Under the pieces are notes generated by a model. That model saw nothing but the letters and a program-made list of their open reading frames with translations, made no database searches and had not been told where the DNA came from. The position numbers and the translations under genes were made by a program. Below, in pieces: positions 33,255-45,500 of a DNA stretch of 64,000 nt. The stretch is from Symsagittifera roscoffensis (taxonomy: Eukaryota > Xenacoelomorpha > Acoela > Convolutidae): assembly GCF_963678635.1 (NCBI RefSeq), contig NC_087068.1:43177649-43241648 (forward strand), in the 5' to 3' direction. Each line of letters begins with the position of its first letter. Positions within the stretch are counted from its first letter, which is position 1.

Positions 33255-35203
33255 AGTTACAGCCAAACTGATATGCTACAGGCTTGTTATAAAGTTGCGG
33301 ACAAAAACGAAGACTTAACGTCATATCGATTATGGATGACCCTTGAACTCAGAAAAATGAATTGAAAGAGATATTCAAAATAAACAAAAGTTGATAGCGA
33401 TTGTTTCTTGTTGAAACAAGATCAGATTTGAAATTTTTCTTGTGATAATGGCACCTTTTTTAAATAACACAGGACACTCCGGTCAAAATATTGCAGTTGC
33501 CTTTGTTAGTTCAGTAATATCTATAGTTTTTGGATTGCTTAGACCACTCTCCACTTGCTGTTCAAAACTGATTGTCACAATTTTGCATAGAAAACACATT
33601 TTAGCAATACTTTAGAGCTCTGCTAATAGTATATTTCGCAAGGTGTAGAGAAAAATGGCAACTTTTCGATGCCAAACTAAAACCAAATTGGCCTCGAAAT
33701 GTGATTATGACTGATCGTAATGGACGACTGACAATAAAAACATCCTTCAATGCTCATAATAGTGACCTGGAACGGGAAAGGCATACCAAAAGCTTGCTAA
33801 CTCTTTTCTTATCTTTCCAGAAAAGCGTATAAAAGTCATGTAGCAGACGAAGCAAAATTTTAGTGGAACAGGAAAAGATAATTCGCCAAAACAAGATTTC
33901 AGACCAGTTTTTTTGAACACCAGAAAAATGAAACTATTTCGGGAACTTCAATCTCAGACTCTCACTCATGGTATAATATTCTCAGCACGCTCTTTTCTTT
34001 CACCAACGCGTATAAAAAACTCTTTGATTTATCAAAAATTAATTCAAGATAGTTTAGCTGAGTAAATTAAAGAAGCACTGTTTATTTGCATAATTAAGTC
34101 TACAATACTGTAGTGTCTTGGCAAAAACCGACTGGTCAAAAAATTTAGATAGTTTTTTATCGAAAAAATTGTTCTTAAGGCCAAATTAAATTTTCGATAG
34201 TGCTTTGCTATTGTTGAATTATAAGCACAATTGATGACAAATTGTGAGTTAGTTTATGACACAGACAGATGTTTTTTTTCGGTCTTGTTAATTATTAGTT
34301 CTAGTGGTGTGCGCAGTTTTTCTAAGGTGGGCGGTTTTTCGAAAAAAAAATTAACATTTTTTTCAGCTCTCCAAAAATATTCAAAAGACCCTATGTTGGC
34401 AGAAATTTTTTGTGCTGCAGCATATTTTTGGAAAAAACGGTCTAAAAATGATGTTAGGAACACGCTTTATAAAAAAAAAAAAAGATGCATGTAGTTTTTA
34501 AGCAGGGCACAACAGCGGTTCTCCGTGGATAAATGTTCTTAATTTATTTTTTTAAATGCGTTTTTTTGGCGCGCGCTACCCCCTCAAATTTAGTTATTTT
34601 GGCACCAAAGGCGCCTTCGGAAAAATTTTCGAGGTTGACCAGCCAAAAATTGATGTAACTTAATACCAAAGGGGGACCCTTTGGAACAATTTGGCAACCA
34701 GAATTATCAGTAGAAAATCATAGCTCCATAGGGATCTACTGATTTGATCCCTATTGCAAAAGGAAGGGAGCTCGTTGTAAGGTACAAAACTCGTTGTAAG
34801 GTTATTCGCATACACTGAATCCTTGAATTGGTCTAGTTCAGGGGTGGATACTATTTTTAGGTACCATAGGGGGAGGGGTGAAATAGTTAGCCAGACCCGT
34901 TTTGTGTCTTGGTCATCTTCGAAAAACATCTTTCAGAATTTCTTAGTCGTATTCTAAATCGAATATTTAGCCAAGCATTCTTCTAGTACACTCAAAAATA
35001 TTTGTAATTTCGAATCTAAAAATTTTGATCTTCCATATCTATGGCACCCATTAAATAATTGTCTCTCCTTATAGGCGGCTGAATTGAGCGTAAATGTGAA
35101 TTATTGTACCCAACAACGAATAATGCTGAAACAGAGCAAAGGTTGTTAAAGAGATCAGTCATTGCAAATTGATGCTGCATACTCAGTTTTTAGCTCTAGA
35201 GTT
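33255..35203. other. Region between the convergent genes
   Basis: AT-rich. A degraded hAT-like MITE lies at about 34318-34690. From about 34855 the first copy of a segmental duplication begins. I see no gene. The 3' UTRs of both genes should lie here, but no polyadenylation site is assigned. Confidence 0.55.
34318..34690. repeat. hAT-like MITE, degraded copy 4
   Basis: Has the GGCGCCTTCGG, GCGCGCTACCCCCTCAAA and GGGGGACCCTTTGG blocks in reverse orientation. The ends are eroded. Confidence 0.6.
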
Positions 35204-36560
35204 CTAAACAGGGTTGGGTGTAGGTGCTGAAGCACGTTGCTGTGCGTTTGTTATGGGTGCTGGCCCCACCCTGTTATTTGGGGTCACGATGTGGTTGGAA
35301 AATGATCGAGTGGTGAGGAAGTTGGCGACGACGAGGAGCAGTGATGCCCCCACTATGACCTTGTCTATCTCCGGGTAGGGGCCATGAGTGCAATCGCCCT
35401 CCAGGGTCTCATCTTTCATGGAAAATGTCAGTTGTGCTGAAAAAAAAAGAGAAAAATAACTCTTAGTTATTTGCGTTATTGAGTAACCACCGGATTAGTT
35501 TATTATTGATGACTCTCTGGTCAGCTTGTTGAAAGTTTGTTGGGTTAAGCTAGCGTACTATTGGATGACAAATAGTTTTAAGTTATGGTGTCATGGACTC
35601 AAGTAACAGAATTTTCAACTTATTAGGCAGAGTTGGATTTAGAAGATTTGGAGAGGGCTTCGTTTTTTTTCTACTTTTCGTCAAGAAACTCCAAATGCGT
35701 CATAATACAGATCTGCAATAAATTTGAGAAGAGAGTGCGGGACGAAAAAAAGTTCAAAAAATTGTCTTAAATATTAGGGCAAAAGGAGGGTCATTTAATT
35801 AGTTTGGGAAATAAATTTTCTCGACTTAAAAAGCAGCAGTTACTATTTCCTAGAAACTTTTGGCTCCGCCTTCGTTAGGAAGAGTTTAGTTGCCGTGTGA
35901 TTTTTTTTCGTTCATCTTACTAACTTTTCATTTTTTGAAGGCGTCTCCGAAATTTGATTGATTTTTTCTGCTATATCTCTCTGTTGTTCTGGAAATTCCG
36001 GTCGATAACTTTTTCAGGAATTTTTTTGATGGGGTTTAATTAAAGAAATGCCGCTTTCAAAATGAAAGGATTTCCTAATAGTATCATCAATTTGGTTGTA
36101 GAAAAATTATTTTGAGCTGAAGACAAAAAGATTTTCAAAATGATATTTAGGATGCTGCATTTAATTGTTATTTTAATCATTTGAGTTTTGATTTCAATCC
36201 TTCGATCTTGAGCCCGTTCCCTTATGCTTTTTTTCTCTTTCCTTGAATGTTGGAGTTTGTTATCTTGACCTTCTTAATATGTTAAGAAACGAAAGAATTT
36301 ATTTCACAAAATTAGGTATTATACAACGTCATCAAATATATGACTTTTATATAAAAAAAGCATGATGACTTAAGAGAGGATGTACGAAGCACAAAACTAG
36401 AAGAGAATTTAAACATGAGTGAAAAGATTTTAAAAAAAAACTAATTTTTATATTACGCATAATACAATTATAATATATTATCAATCGTATAGTCCCTTTA
36501 CCGCCCCCTGAGAGGTCTACCGTAGATTATCCTCCCCAAGCAGGTATTAAATCTGAAAGC
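34855..36560. repeat. Segmental duplication, copy 1 (holds the last RING-gene exon)
   Basis: Matches 36725-38130 in order over its length: TTGTCTTGGTCATCTTC near the start, ACTCAAA, GTACCCAACAAC, AATGTCAGTTGTGCTGAAAAAAA, GTAACCACCGGATT, GTCATGGACTC, TTTTCGTCAAGAAACTCC, and ATCAATCGTA near the end. The copies are diverged. Only this one contains the coding exon 35204-35436. Confidence 0.8.
35204..35436 (-). CDS. RING-CD20 gene exon 2 (C-terminal)
   Basis: Acceptor TTTTTTTTCAG|CACAAC at 35437. The first two bases complete a split codon from 44237. It encodes QLTFSMKDETLEGDC, then a helix (KVIVGASLLLVVANFL) and a Pro/Asn-rich tail to TAG at 35204. The QL-F(T/S)M ... C ... helix order repeats residues about 287-330 of exon 1 (QLKFTMNSTKIARCDEFD and the next helix). 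That internal similarity is strong evidence for the join. GC content is above the flanks. Confidence 0.72.
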
Positions 36561-39500
36561 TGATTCAGTAAAAAATATGCATTTCGGGGCATCGCCCAAA
36601 ATGGTTTTAAATTTTTGTGCTCGGGATTGCCTTTGTATGATGGTAAATGCTTAGATTAACAATTCAATTTTTTCAGTAAAACGCTGAATTTTGATGCTGG
36701 CTTTAATTTTTTATACTTTCTATTAGATACCATAGGGTGATGAAATAGTAAACAAGACAGGTTTTTTGTCTTGGTCATCTTCAAAAAACATCTTTCTGAA
36801 TTTCTTAATCGTATTGTTAATCAAATCTTTAGCCCTAGCATTTTACTACACTCAAAGAAACTTGTATTATGAGATCTAAAAACTAAGATCTGCTACCTAT
36901 GTATATGACCCATTAAATAAGTGTTTCTTATTGTCAGAGGCAGCTAAATGAAAATAAATGTGGAAATTTGTACCCAACAACAAATAAATTTTCATTAAGT
37001 TGAAACAGAGGCAACTTCAGCATGTAAAATGTCAGTTGTGCTGAAAAAAATGAAACTGATCCCTATTTATTTGTGTTATAGAGTAACTACCGGATTGGAA
37101 GTTTATTGAAGACTCTCTTCTCTATTCAATTTGCTGAAAGTTTGTTGCAAAATTTTCTTCTCTCAAGTAAATGGGTTAAGCTGGAGTACTACTGGATGAC
37201 AAACAATTTTAGGTTATGTTGTCATGGACTCCAGAAAACAGACTTATCAACCTATTATGCAGAGGTGGATTTGGAGGATTTGATGGGGCTTCCTTTTTTG
37301 TCTACTTTTCGTCACGAAACTCCAAATGCGACTATTACAGATCTGAAATAAAAATGAGAAGAGAGCGCGTTCCAAAAAAAAAACAAACAACCAGTTTGAC
37401 CCGGTCTTAATTTTTAGAGACAAAATAAGATCATTTAAATATTTTCGGAAATAACTTTTGTCGACCTAAAACTAGCACTTATTTTTTCCTAAAGATTTTT
37501 GGCACCACCATTTTTTTCGTTCATTTTGCCAACTTCATTTTTTTGAAGGCGTCTGCAAAATTAGATTGCGTTTTTCTGCTGCATTTTCCGTTGTTCTGAA
37601 AATTCCGGTCGAAAATCTTTTTCAGGTTTTTATGGCGCGATTTAAATCAAGAAATGCCACTTTCAAAATGAAAGGAATTTCCAACAGTCTCATCAAATTG
37701 ATTTTAGAAAGGTTATTTTGAGCTCAGGATAAAGGGAATTCTAAAATAATGTAAAATATGTTGCAATAAATTGCTATTTTGATTACTTGAGTTTTGATTT
37801 TCATCCTTCAATCTTGAACCCCGTTTTTTTATGCTTTTTCTCTTTCCTTGAAGGAAGGTGGTAGTTTGTCAACTTGAGCTTCCTAATATAGTAAGTAACG
37901 AAAGATTATATTTCACCAAAATCAGGTATTATACAACCTCATCAAATATTTATTAATTATTTGAAAAAATATAATGGGTTAAGAGAGGATATACGAAGGA
38001 CAATACTAGAAGAAATTCTACACATGAGTGAAAAGATTTCCTAATATAATCTTATTTTCATTTCATATATAATAGTTTATAATATGTTAATAGGATCAAT
38101 CGTACAGTCTCTCCCCAAGCGTGTAATAAATCTGAAAACTCATTACGAGGCCAAACTGTGCACTGGATAGGAGCACAATTTTGTGTCTGTATGTTCCTGG
38201 TTTCCAGAGACAAGTATTCAAACATGCTCCAAACTGTAAGTGGCTTCCACTTACGAGATTTACGTGGATTCCGCAACTGTATTATGTGGATTATAGTTAG
38301 TTGTTCTGGATTCCGCAACTGTAAGAGGATTCCGCAAAATGTAAGTTGAATCCGCAAATGTAAGTGGAATCCGCACAATTTGTAAGCGGAATCTGCCAAC
38401 TGTAAAGGAATTCAGAAATTTGTTTATTACTGAACTTGCATATGCACATGCGGAATTTAAAAAAAATTTCAACCATTGTCAGCGTAATCCACGAAAAAAT
38501 CTTAAAACATTTCTACTACTCCACCTCCCCCAACTTTCATTTTCAATTTGAGCAGCTATTTTAACAATGTCATAATGTGAGGAAATTCGGCATGGTTAAC
38601 AAAATAAGTAATGTGAACAGATTTTCTCCTCATACTCAACATTGTAACATCATTCATTCATCCATAAAAAATGAAAACACTTGAATCAATTATCATTACG
38701 AGGCCAAACTGTGCACTGGATAGGAGCACACTTTTGTATCTGTATGTTCCTGGATTCGAGAGACAAGTCTTAAAATATGTTCCAAAAATTAAGTGGGTTC
38801 CACAAACAAAATTTCAGCGGATTTCGCATACATATACCTGTAACGTAAATTTTGTCGGCACTCTTGTTTTGTTGCGGATTCCGCAACAAACAAATATAGC
38901 TAGTTGTTCTGGATTCTACAACTGTAAGTGGATTCCGCAAAATGTAAGCGGAATCCGCAAATGTAAGTGGATTCCGCAAATTGTGAGTGGATTCCGAAAT
39001 TTGTTCAATACTGAACTTGCATATGAACAATTAAAAGCTGAGCTGGAATTCTTATCTCTAGCAATGCGTAATTTAAAAGCAAAGAGCTAATCACTGTAAG
39101 CAGAATCCACGAACAAGTCTTAAGATATTGGTCACCTAAATCGGTGGATGTCATTTTTTAGTATTTTGGAAACACAACACCGAACAATTTCAATATTCGG
39201 AGTCATTGAGTTGAGAGTGTATGGAACACACAGCATATCGACAAATTAGGTCAGCATTTGGGATTGCGTCAATCCCAAATACTGATTTCGGAAGCATAAC
39301 GCCGAATAAATGCAGTAATTGTAGTCATTGGGTTGAGAGTGTATAGAAACACGACACACAGCATATCGCCAAAGTGGATCAGTATTTGGGATTTCATCGA
39401 TCCCAAATACTGGTCAGTAGTTGGGATTGATGGAATTCCAAAAGATGGAATATTGCGAAATAAATATGGAATATATCCAAAATTTAGAGTCATCAGATTG

Positions 39501-42500
39501 AGACTGATTAGAAACCCAACGCATAGCAAATTGTCAAATTAGTTCAGTATTTGGGATTCGATCGATCTCAAATACTGGTCAGTATTTGGGATTGATGGAG
39601 TCTGAAAAACTGGAATAATGTGGCATAAAAATGGAATATATCCATTATTTGGAGTCATTAGGTTGAGAGTGATTAGAAACCCAACGCAAATCAAATCGTC
39701 GAATTAGTTCAGTATTTGGAATTTCATCGATCCCAAATACTGGTCAGTATTTGGGATTGACGGAATCCCAAAAACTGGAATAATGTGGAGTAAATATGGA
39801 ATATATCCATTATTTGAAGTCATTAGGTTGAGCGTGGATAAAAACCCAACGCATAGCAAATCGTCGAATTATTTCAATATTTGGGGGACTTCATCGATCC
39901 AAAATACTGGTCAGTAATTGGGATTCCATAAAACCCAAACACTGATCTATTCTAAAAAATTTCTATTCTAGTAAATTTATATTCTAGTGAAATCAAATCA
40001 TGTATTTAAAGGCTACTACATATATAAATAAATATAAAGGGAAACCGCAAACAAAATGCTGATTCCAGTTACAATTTGCGGATTCCATTTACAAATTGCG
40101 GATTCCACTTACAGTTGCGGATTCCGCAACAGCTCAATTTAACGATACAAATGTTTTATCATTTGTTTGTGGATTCCACAAACTGTTCTGGATTCCGCAA
40201 ATACAGTTGCGGATTCCGCCAATTCGCCTATTTTTCGAGCAATTTTGAGCGGTACAATGATTTAGGTGTTTGCTTGTGGAATCCAAAAAAGCATAGAAGA
40301 TCAAAGAAAAGTAGCAATGTTGCTGAACAATTAGATACGTAGCAAAATAATTGCAGATAGATACGTTAAAGGACAGTCGGAACAATCAAGGCTTGTCATT
40401 GTAACAAGCAGTCGAATTGTTCACTTGAAGTTATTCGAGGAGAGACGCAATTATTGATCTTGTTCGCCCTTAGATTCTTTCTAACTGAAAAATTATTCAA
40501 AAAAGCTGTAAATTGTAAAGCCTATGACTACATTTTTTCAGAAAAATTAATCCCGGGAGTTCAATTTCATGACCATAATTTTTGAAAGGCGGCTTTTCTG
40601 AGTGTAAATTACAGCTGGTGCATTGTTCTATAACACTTTTTGGAAAACTGTAGCCTAGATGGTACTGACAGAAAATTCTGGCCGTTGCGCACCGTTAATT
40701 TTATCAGGCTTTTCCTTTTCGTGGCATTTTTTCCATTTTTCCCGTTTTGATTTTGATTTGACCTAAAAACTGTTTTGAAAAAACTTAGATAAAAACAATC
40801 TAAGTTGGTTCAAACTTAGTCCCAGCTTGGTCAAAAGTCGATTTTAAAGTGCACTGTTTAAAACTGTGGAGCTGCAATTATTTGGTCAATTCGTATTAGA
40901 AGTGGCACAAAAACTATAAGAATTAACGAAGCACATGAAGTAAATGCATAAGTAATGATAAGTAATGATAAGTAATGAAAAAAAAATGCTATGTATGAAA
41001 AACAACGCTGCTCTATTGAATGATTTCTTATTACGGTTACATGTTTTTTTTTGTAGAATGTCGTTCAATTAAAGAAAAGCAAGCCAAAAAAGCTGAAATG
41101 GCAGAATATCTGAAAAATGAATGAGTGGACAGCGTTAGTTTTTAAACAGTTTAGAAGAATATGGTTGGTTTGGTTTTTAATCCCAATCGGATTTTTCGCT
41201 TTGAAAAACAACGCTCCAAAAGTGCTCAATGTGAACTTTGACCGTCTCCAGAAGAAAGAAAAAATGTATGTAACCTAGGCAGCCACGCTCCCTCGAAATA
41301 CTTTCCGTTTGATTCTATTGCCTAAAAAACTGAAACCTAACTGTTTAAATGTAACGGTTTACTTGCCCACATTCGACCGAAATTGTACTTAGAAAGCACT
41401 CGACCGTGTTAAGCAAAAATGAATTTTGCTACCAAATTGTAGCGCAATATGAACTATTGTAGTCGTTCGACGAGTTAAATCCTTTGTTATTAGGAAGTGG
41501 GAAGGAACTATACGCGGTTTTTTCTCTAACTTTCAACTGATCGAAAGAGAAAAAACAGTAAAGGATCAAGAATGGTATCATTTTAAAGCCTTATTGGTTG
41601 CGGTTTGAATTGCAAAAGATTCAAACCGCAACCAATAAAGGCTGCGGTTTGAATCGATACGTTAAAGGCTGCGGTTTGAATCGATACGTTAAACCTTGTA
41701 CTTAAAAAACACTCGACCGTGTTAAGCAAGAATGAATTTTGCTATCAATTTGTAGCACATCAAGAACTATTGAATTCTTTCGACGAGGTAAATCCTTTGT
41801 TATTGTTCCGACTTTCGATATGAAAGTAACGGAAAATTTGTGCTCGGGATGGGTTTTTTTTCTTCAGACGAATTTCGATTTTTTAACTAACTATTTTTAA
41901 ATTTTGATATCATTCAAAAAGTATTGTTGTCCTAAACTCAAATTTGAAAAGATATTTCCCCTGTGATCATTTTTCGTAAATTAATAGGGGTTTAAAGAAT
42001 GCCATTTTGGCCAGTTTGAGACAATTAACGCGCGATATATTTCGCGCTATTAACGCGGAAGCGGAGAGTTAATCCGTCTCAAAATCGTTTCAAATTGGTT
42101 GAAATAAGCCTATTTGCCTTAATTGATTTGTTACAAGGAGCTAAATCTGTCTTTTTGAACTTTATATGGCGTGTGCGGGGATGATTTTCATAAAAATATT
42201 CAAATTTAAAGAAAAAATTTCATTTTATTTTAATACATTTAATTTTTTAATGTTATTAGTGCTCAATAGACCTTAAAGGCAGTTGGAACATTCAGTTCTT
42301 CGCCCTGATCCGAGCAGTTTTGTTAGGATTTGAGAAGGAACTATACGCGGTTTTTTTCTCTAACTTTCAACTATTCGAAAAAAAAAAAACAGTAGAGGAT
42401 CAAGTGCGGTATCATTTTAAAGCCTTCTTGGTTGCGGTTTGGATTCCAAAAAAATTTTTTTTAAATGTCTCGAGAAAACCTACTTGATGTGTATTATTTT

Positions 42501-45500
42501 GTTTCCTAGACTAAATTAATGTGTTTAAATTACGAGCAGAGAATACACCGTTTGGCCTCGTAATGCTGATTCAGCATAAAATATGCATTTCGTGATATAG
42601 CCCAAATTGATTTCACATTTTGTTTTGTACGCGGGATGGATTGCATTTTTATGATGGTAGTTGCTTAGATTACCGTTTAAATTCATTTTTTTTTTCAGTA
42701 AAATGCTGAAGTTTGAATGATTTCAGGCTATTCTCAAAGTTAATTTATGGAATCTCCAATATTTTTTTTCTACAAGCAAAAGTTATGATTCTGTGCGTGA
42801 AATCAATGTTAAACCTTTTCAATTTATTTTTGACAATTTCATAGGTTTTCTAATAAAAACAAAACAATTGCAGATAGATACGTTAAAGGACAGTCGGAAC
42901 AATCAAGGCTTGCCATTGTAACAAGCAGTCGAATTGTTCACTTGAAGTTATTCGAGGAGAGACGCAATTATTGATCTTGTTCGCCCTTAGATTCATTCTA
43001 ACTAAAAAATTATTCAAAAAAGCTGTAAATTGTAAAGCCTATGACTACATTTTTTCAGAAAAATTAATCCCGGGAGTTCAATTTTCATGAACATAATTTT
43101 TGAAAGGCGGCTTTTCTGAGTGTAAGTTACAGCTGGTGCATTATTCTAAAACATTTTTTGGAAAACTGTAGCCTAGACGGTACTGAAACAAAATTCTGGC
43201 CGTTGCGCACCGTTAATTTTATCAGGCTTTTCCTTTTCGTAGCATTTTTTCCATTTTTCCCGTTTTGATTTTGATTTGACCTATAAACTGTTTTGAAAAA
43301 CTTGGATAAAAACAATCTAAGTTGGTTCAAACTTAGTCCCAGCTTGGTCAAAAGTTGATTTTAAAGTGCACTGTTTAAAACTGTGGAGCTGCCATTATTT
43401 GGTCAATTGGTATTAGAAGTGGCACAAAAACTATAAAATTTAACGAAGCATATGATAAAATGTGAGCATTAGTAATGAAAAAAGTGCAATGAATGAAAAA
43501 CGGCGCTGCTCTTTTTAAAAGATTCTTGCTTAATATGGTTACATACTTTTTTGTAGAATGTCGTTCAATTGAAAAATTTGAGAAGCAATCCAAAAAAGTT
43601 GAAATGGCAGAATATCTGAAAAATGAACTACTGAACAGCGTCAGCTTTTTTGAACAGTTTAAAAGATTTTGATTGGTTTGGTTTTTTATCACACTCGGAT
43701 TTTACGCAATGAAAAAAAAACTCGCCAAAAACGCTCAATGTGAACTTTAACCGTCTTCAGAAGAAAGAAAAAAATATATGTAACCTAGCCAACCACGCTC
43801 CCTCGAAATACTTTCCGTTTGATTCTATTGCCTAAAAAACTGACACCTAACTGTATAAATGTAACGGTATATTTGCTCATATTCGGTCGACCTTGTACTT
43901 AAAAAACACTCGACCGTGTTAAGCAAAAATGAATTTTGCTTCCAATTTGTAGCGCAATAAGAACTATTGAAGTTTTTGACGAGGTGAATCCTTTGTTATT
44001 AGGAAGTGGGAAGGAACTATACGCAGTTTTTTTCTCTAACTTTCAACTATTCGAAAGAAAAAAACAGTAGAGGATCAAGTGGTGTCATATTAAAGCCTTA
44101 TTGGTTGCGGTTTGGATTCCAAAATTTTTTTTTAAAAGTTGCCTCTAGAAAACCTACCTGATGTGTATTTTTTTGTTTCTTAGACTAAATTAGGCTGAGG
44201 CAACGAATAGTTGAAATTGATTTTCAAGTTACTTACCACCGCCGAAGCACGCCATAATGAAGGCAGTGAGGGCGGCGAAACTGCTGATAATCATCGAAGT
44301 CGTAATGCGACACCAAGTCGGGTTGCCGAACGTATGCAGGTGGAACAATGCGAACAGCAACTCCATCACTGGACACCAGATAAAGATCCCTGTAGCACGG
44401 AAGGCGTGACAGAAGCGGAACGCCAGGGTTGCCAGCACCAGAAGGGCCCCACTTAAAACAAAACCCATGATGTTGAAAACCCGTTCGTGTAGCCCGATCG
44501 TCGAGAAATGTCCTTCATGAGGAAAGAAACTCCCAGGATAGTAATGCAGTAATGCATGCGGGGTTGCGTTCGAGTTAGGTAATATGTATCTTTTGAGGAT
44601 ACACACGGCAGGATTGGCTCCTAGAGTAACCATGCTGATTAGTATCATGCAAATCAAAATGGCATCCGCAACAACGAAAGCTGAAATTAGCATAATGTCA
44701 ATCAAAACTCTCGGCTCAGGGTCAAACTCGTCACAACGAGCGATTTTTGTACTATTCATGGTGAATTTCAACTGAAAGCATCCCAGAAAAATAGACATGG
44801 TATTAAATATGATCCCAAAACCCACGAGAACTATTTGAACGACAATGACGGTACTGGAACTTTTGCCAACAGACATCAGGGTCAAGCAAACTACAATGAC
44901 CATGTGAATTCCAGTCCAAAAAGGAAACCCAATGAACATCATAGCGTGACAATTCTTCACCGCAAAGTTCCCGCAAATAAACATGATTATCATGGGAATG
45001 AGAAGAATAGACGCTGCGATGGCGCTTGCCGCTCTGGTGTTGTAAAGAGGATCTGGAAACGGAGGTTGAACCGACCTCGCATTACGTGCATGTCTGCGCC
45101 GCCGACGTCGTTCCCGATCCTCATCAATTCGCCGTTGTTTCTCCTCGTTTACGACAACTCGGCATAATGGACACGTAGAAGCTCGCTCCTCCCAGTGGTC
45201 AAAACACTCTTGACAAAATCGATGTTCGCAGGGTAAAGTTATCGGGTTTTTTAACTCATCGGTGCAAATCGCGCAGTCTGTTTCGGTTTCACTCTGCGAA
45301 TCGGCTCCAGTGTCCTCCTCCGAGTCGTCCTGATCATCTTTCGACTGGTTGTTGAATTCCACTTCTCTTGGAGATTTAATTTGGACAACTTCAGGCGGTG
45401 ATTCTTTCGACTTCGGTGGGTTCGGTTTTGATGCCGGATTAGAAGGCGGTTTCTTGGCACAAACGGGACATAACTGGTCAGCCTTGAGCTTCCCTTGCTT

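Larger units (their letters stand above)
35437..44236 (-). other. 8.8 kb intron of the RING-CD20 gene
   Basis: GTAAGT ... TTTTTTTTCAG on the minus strand. It is filled with duplications: the second copy of 34855-36560 at 36725-38130, a 330-bp pair (38130/38697), a 165-bp tandem array (39130-39950), GGATTCCGCAA arrays and a 1.2 kb pair (40342/42860) with an AACAAG-family insertion. No other gene is seen. Confidence 0.7.

Noticed and set aside
39130-39950. CRISPR-like regular repeats
   Set aside because: Units are about 165 bp and similar over their whole length with no unique spacers; this is a satellite-like array in eukaryotic DNA.
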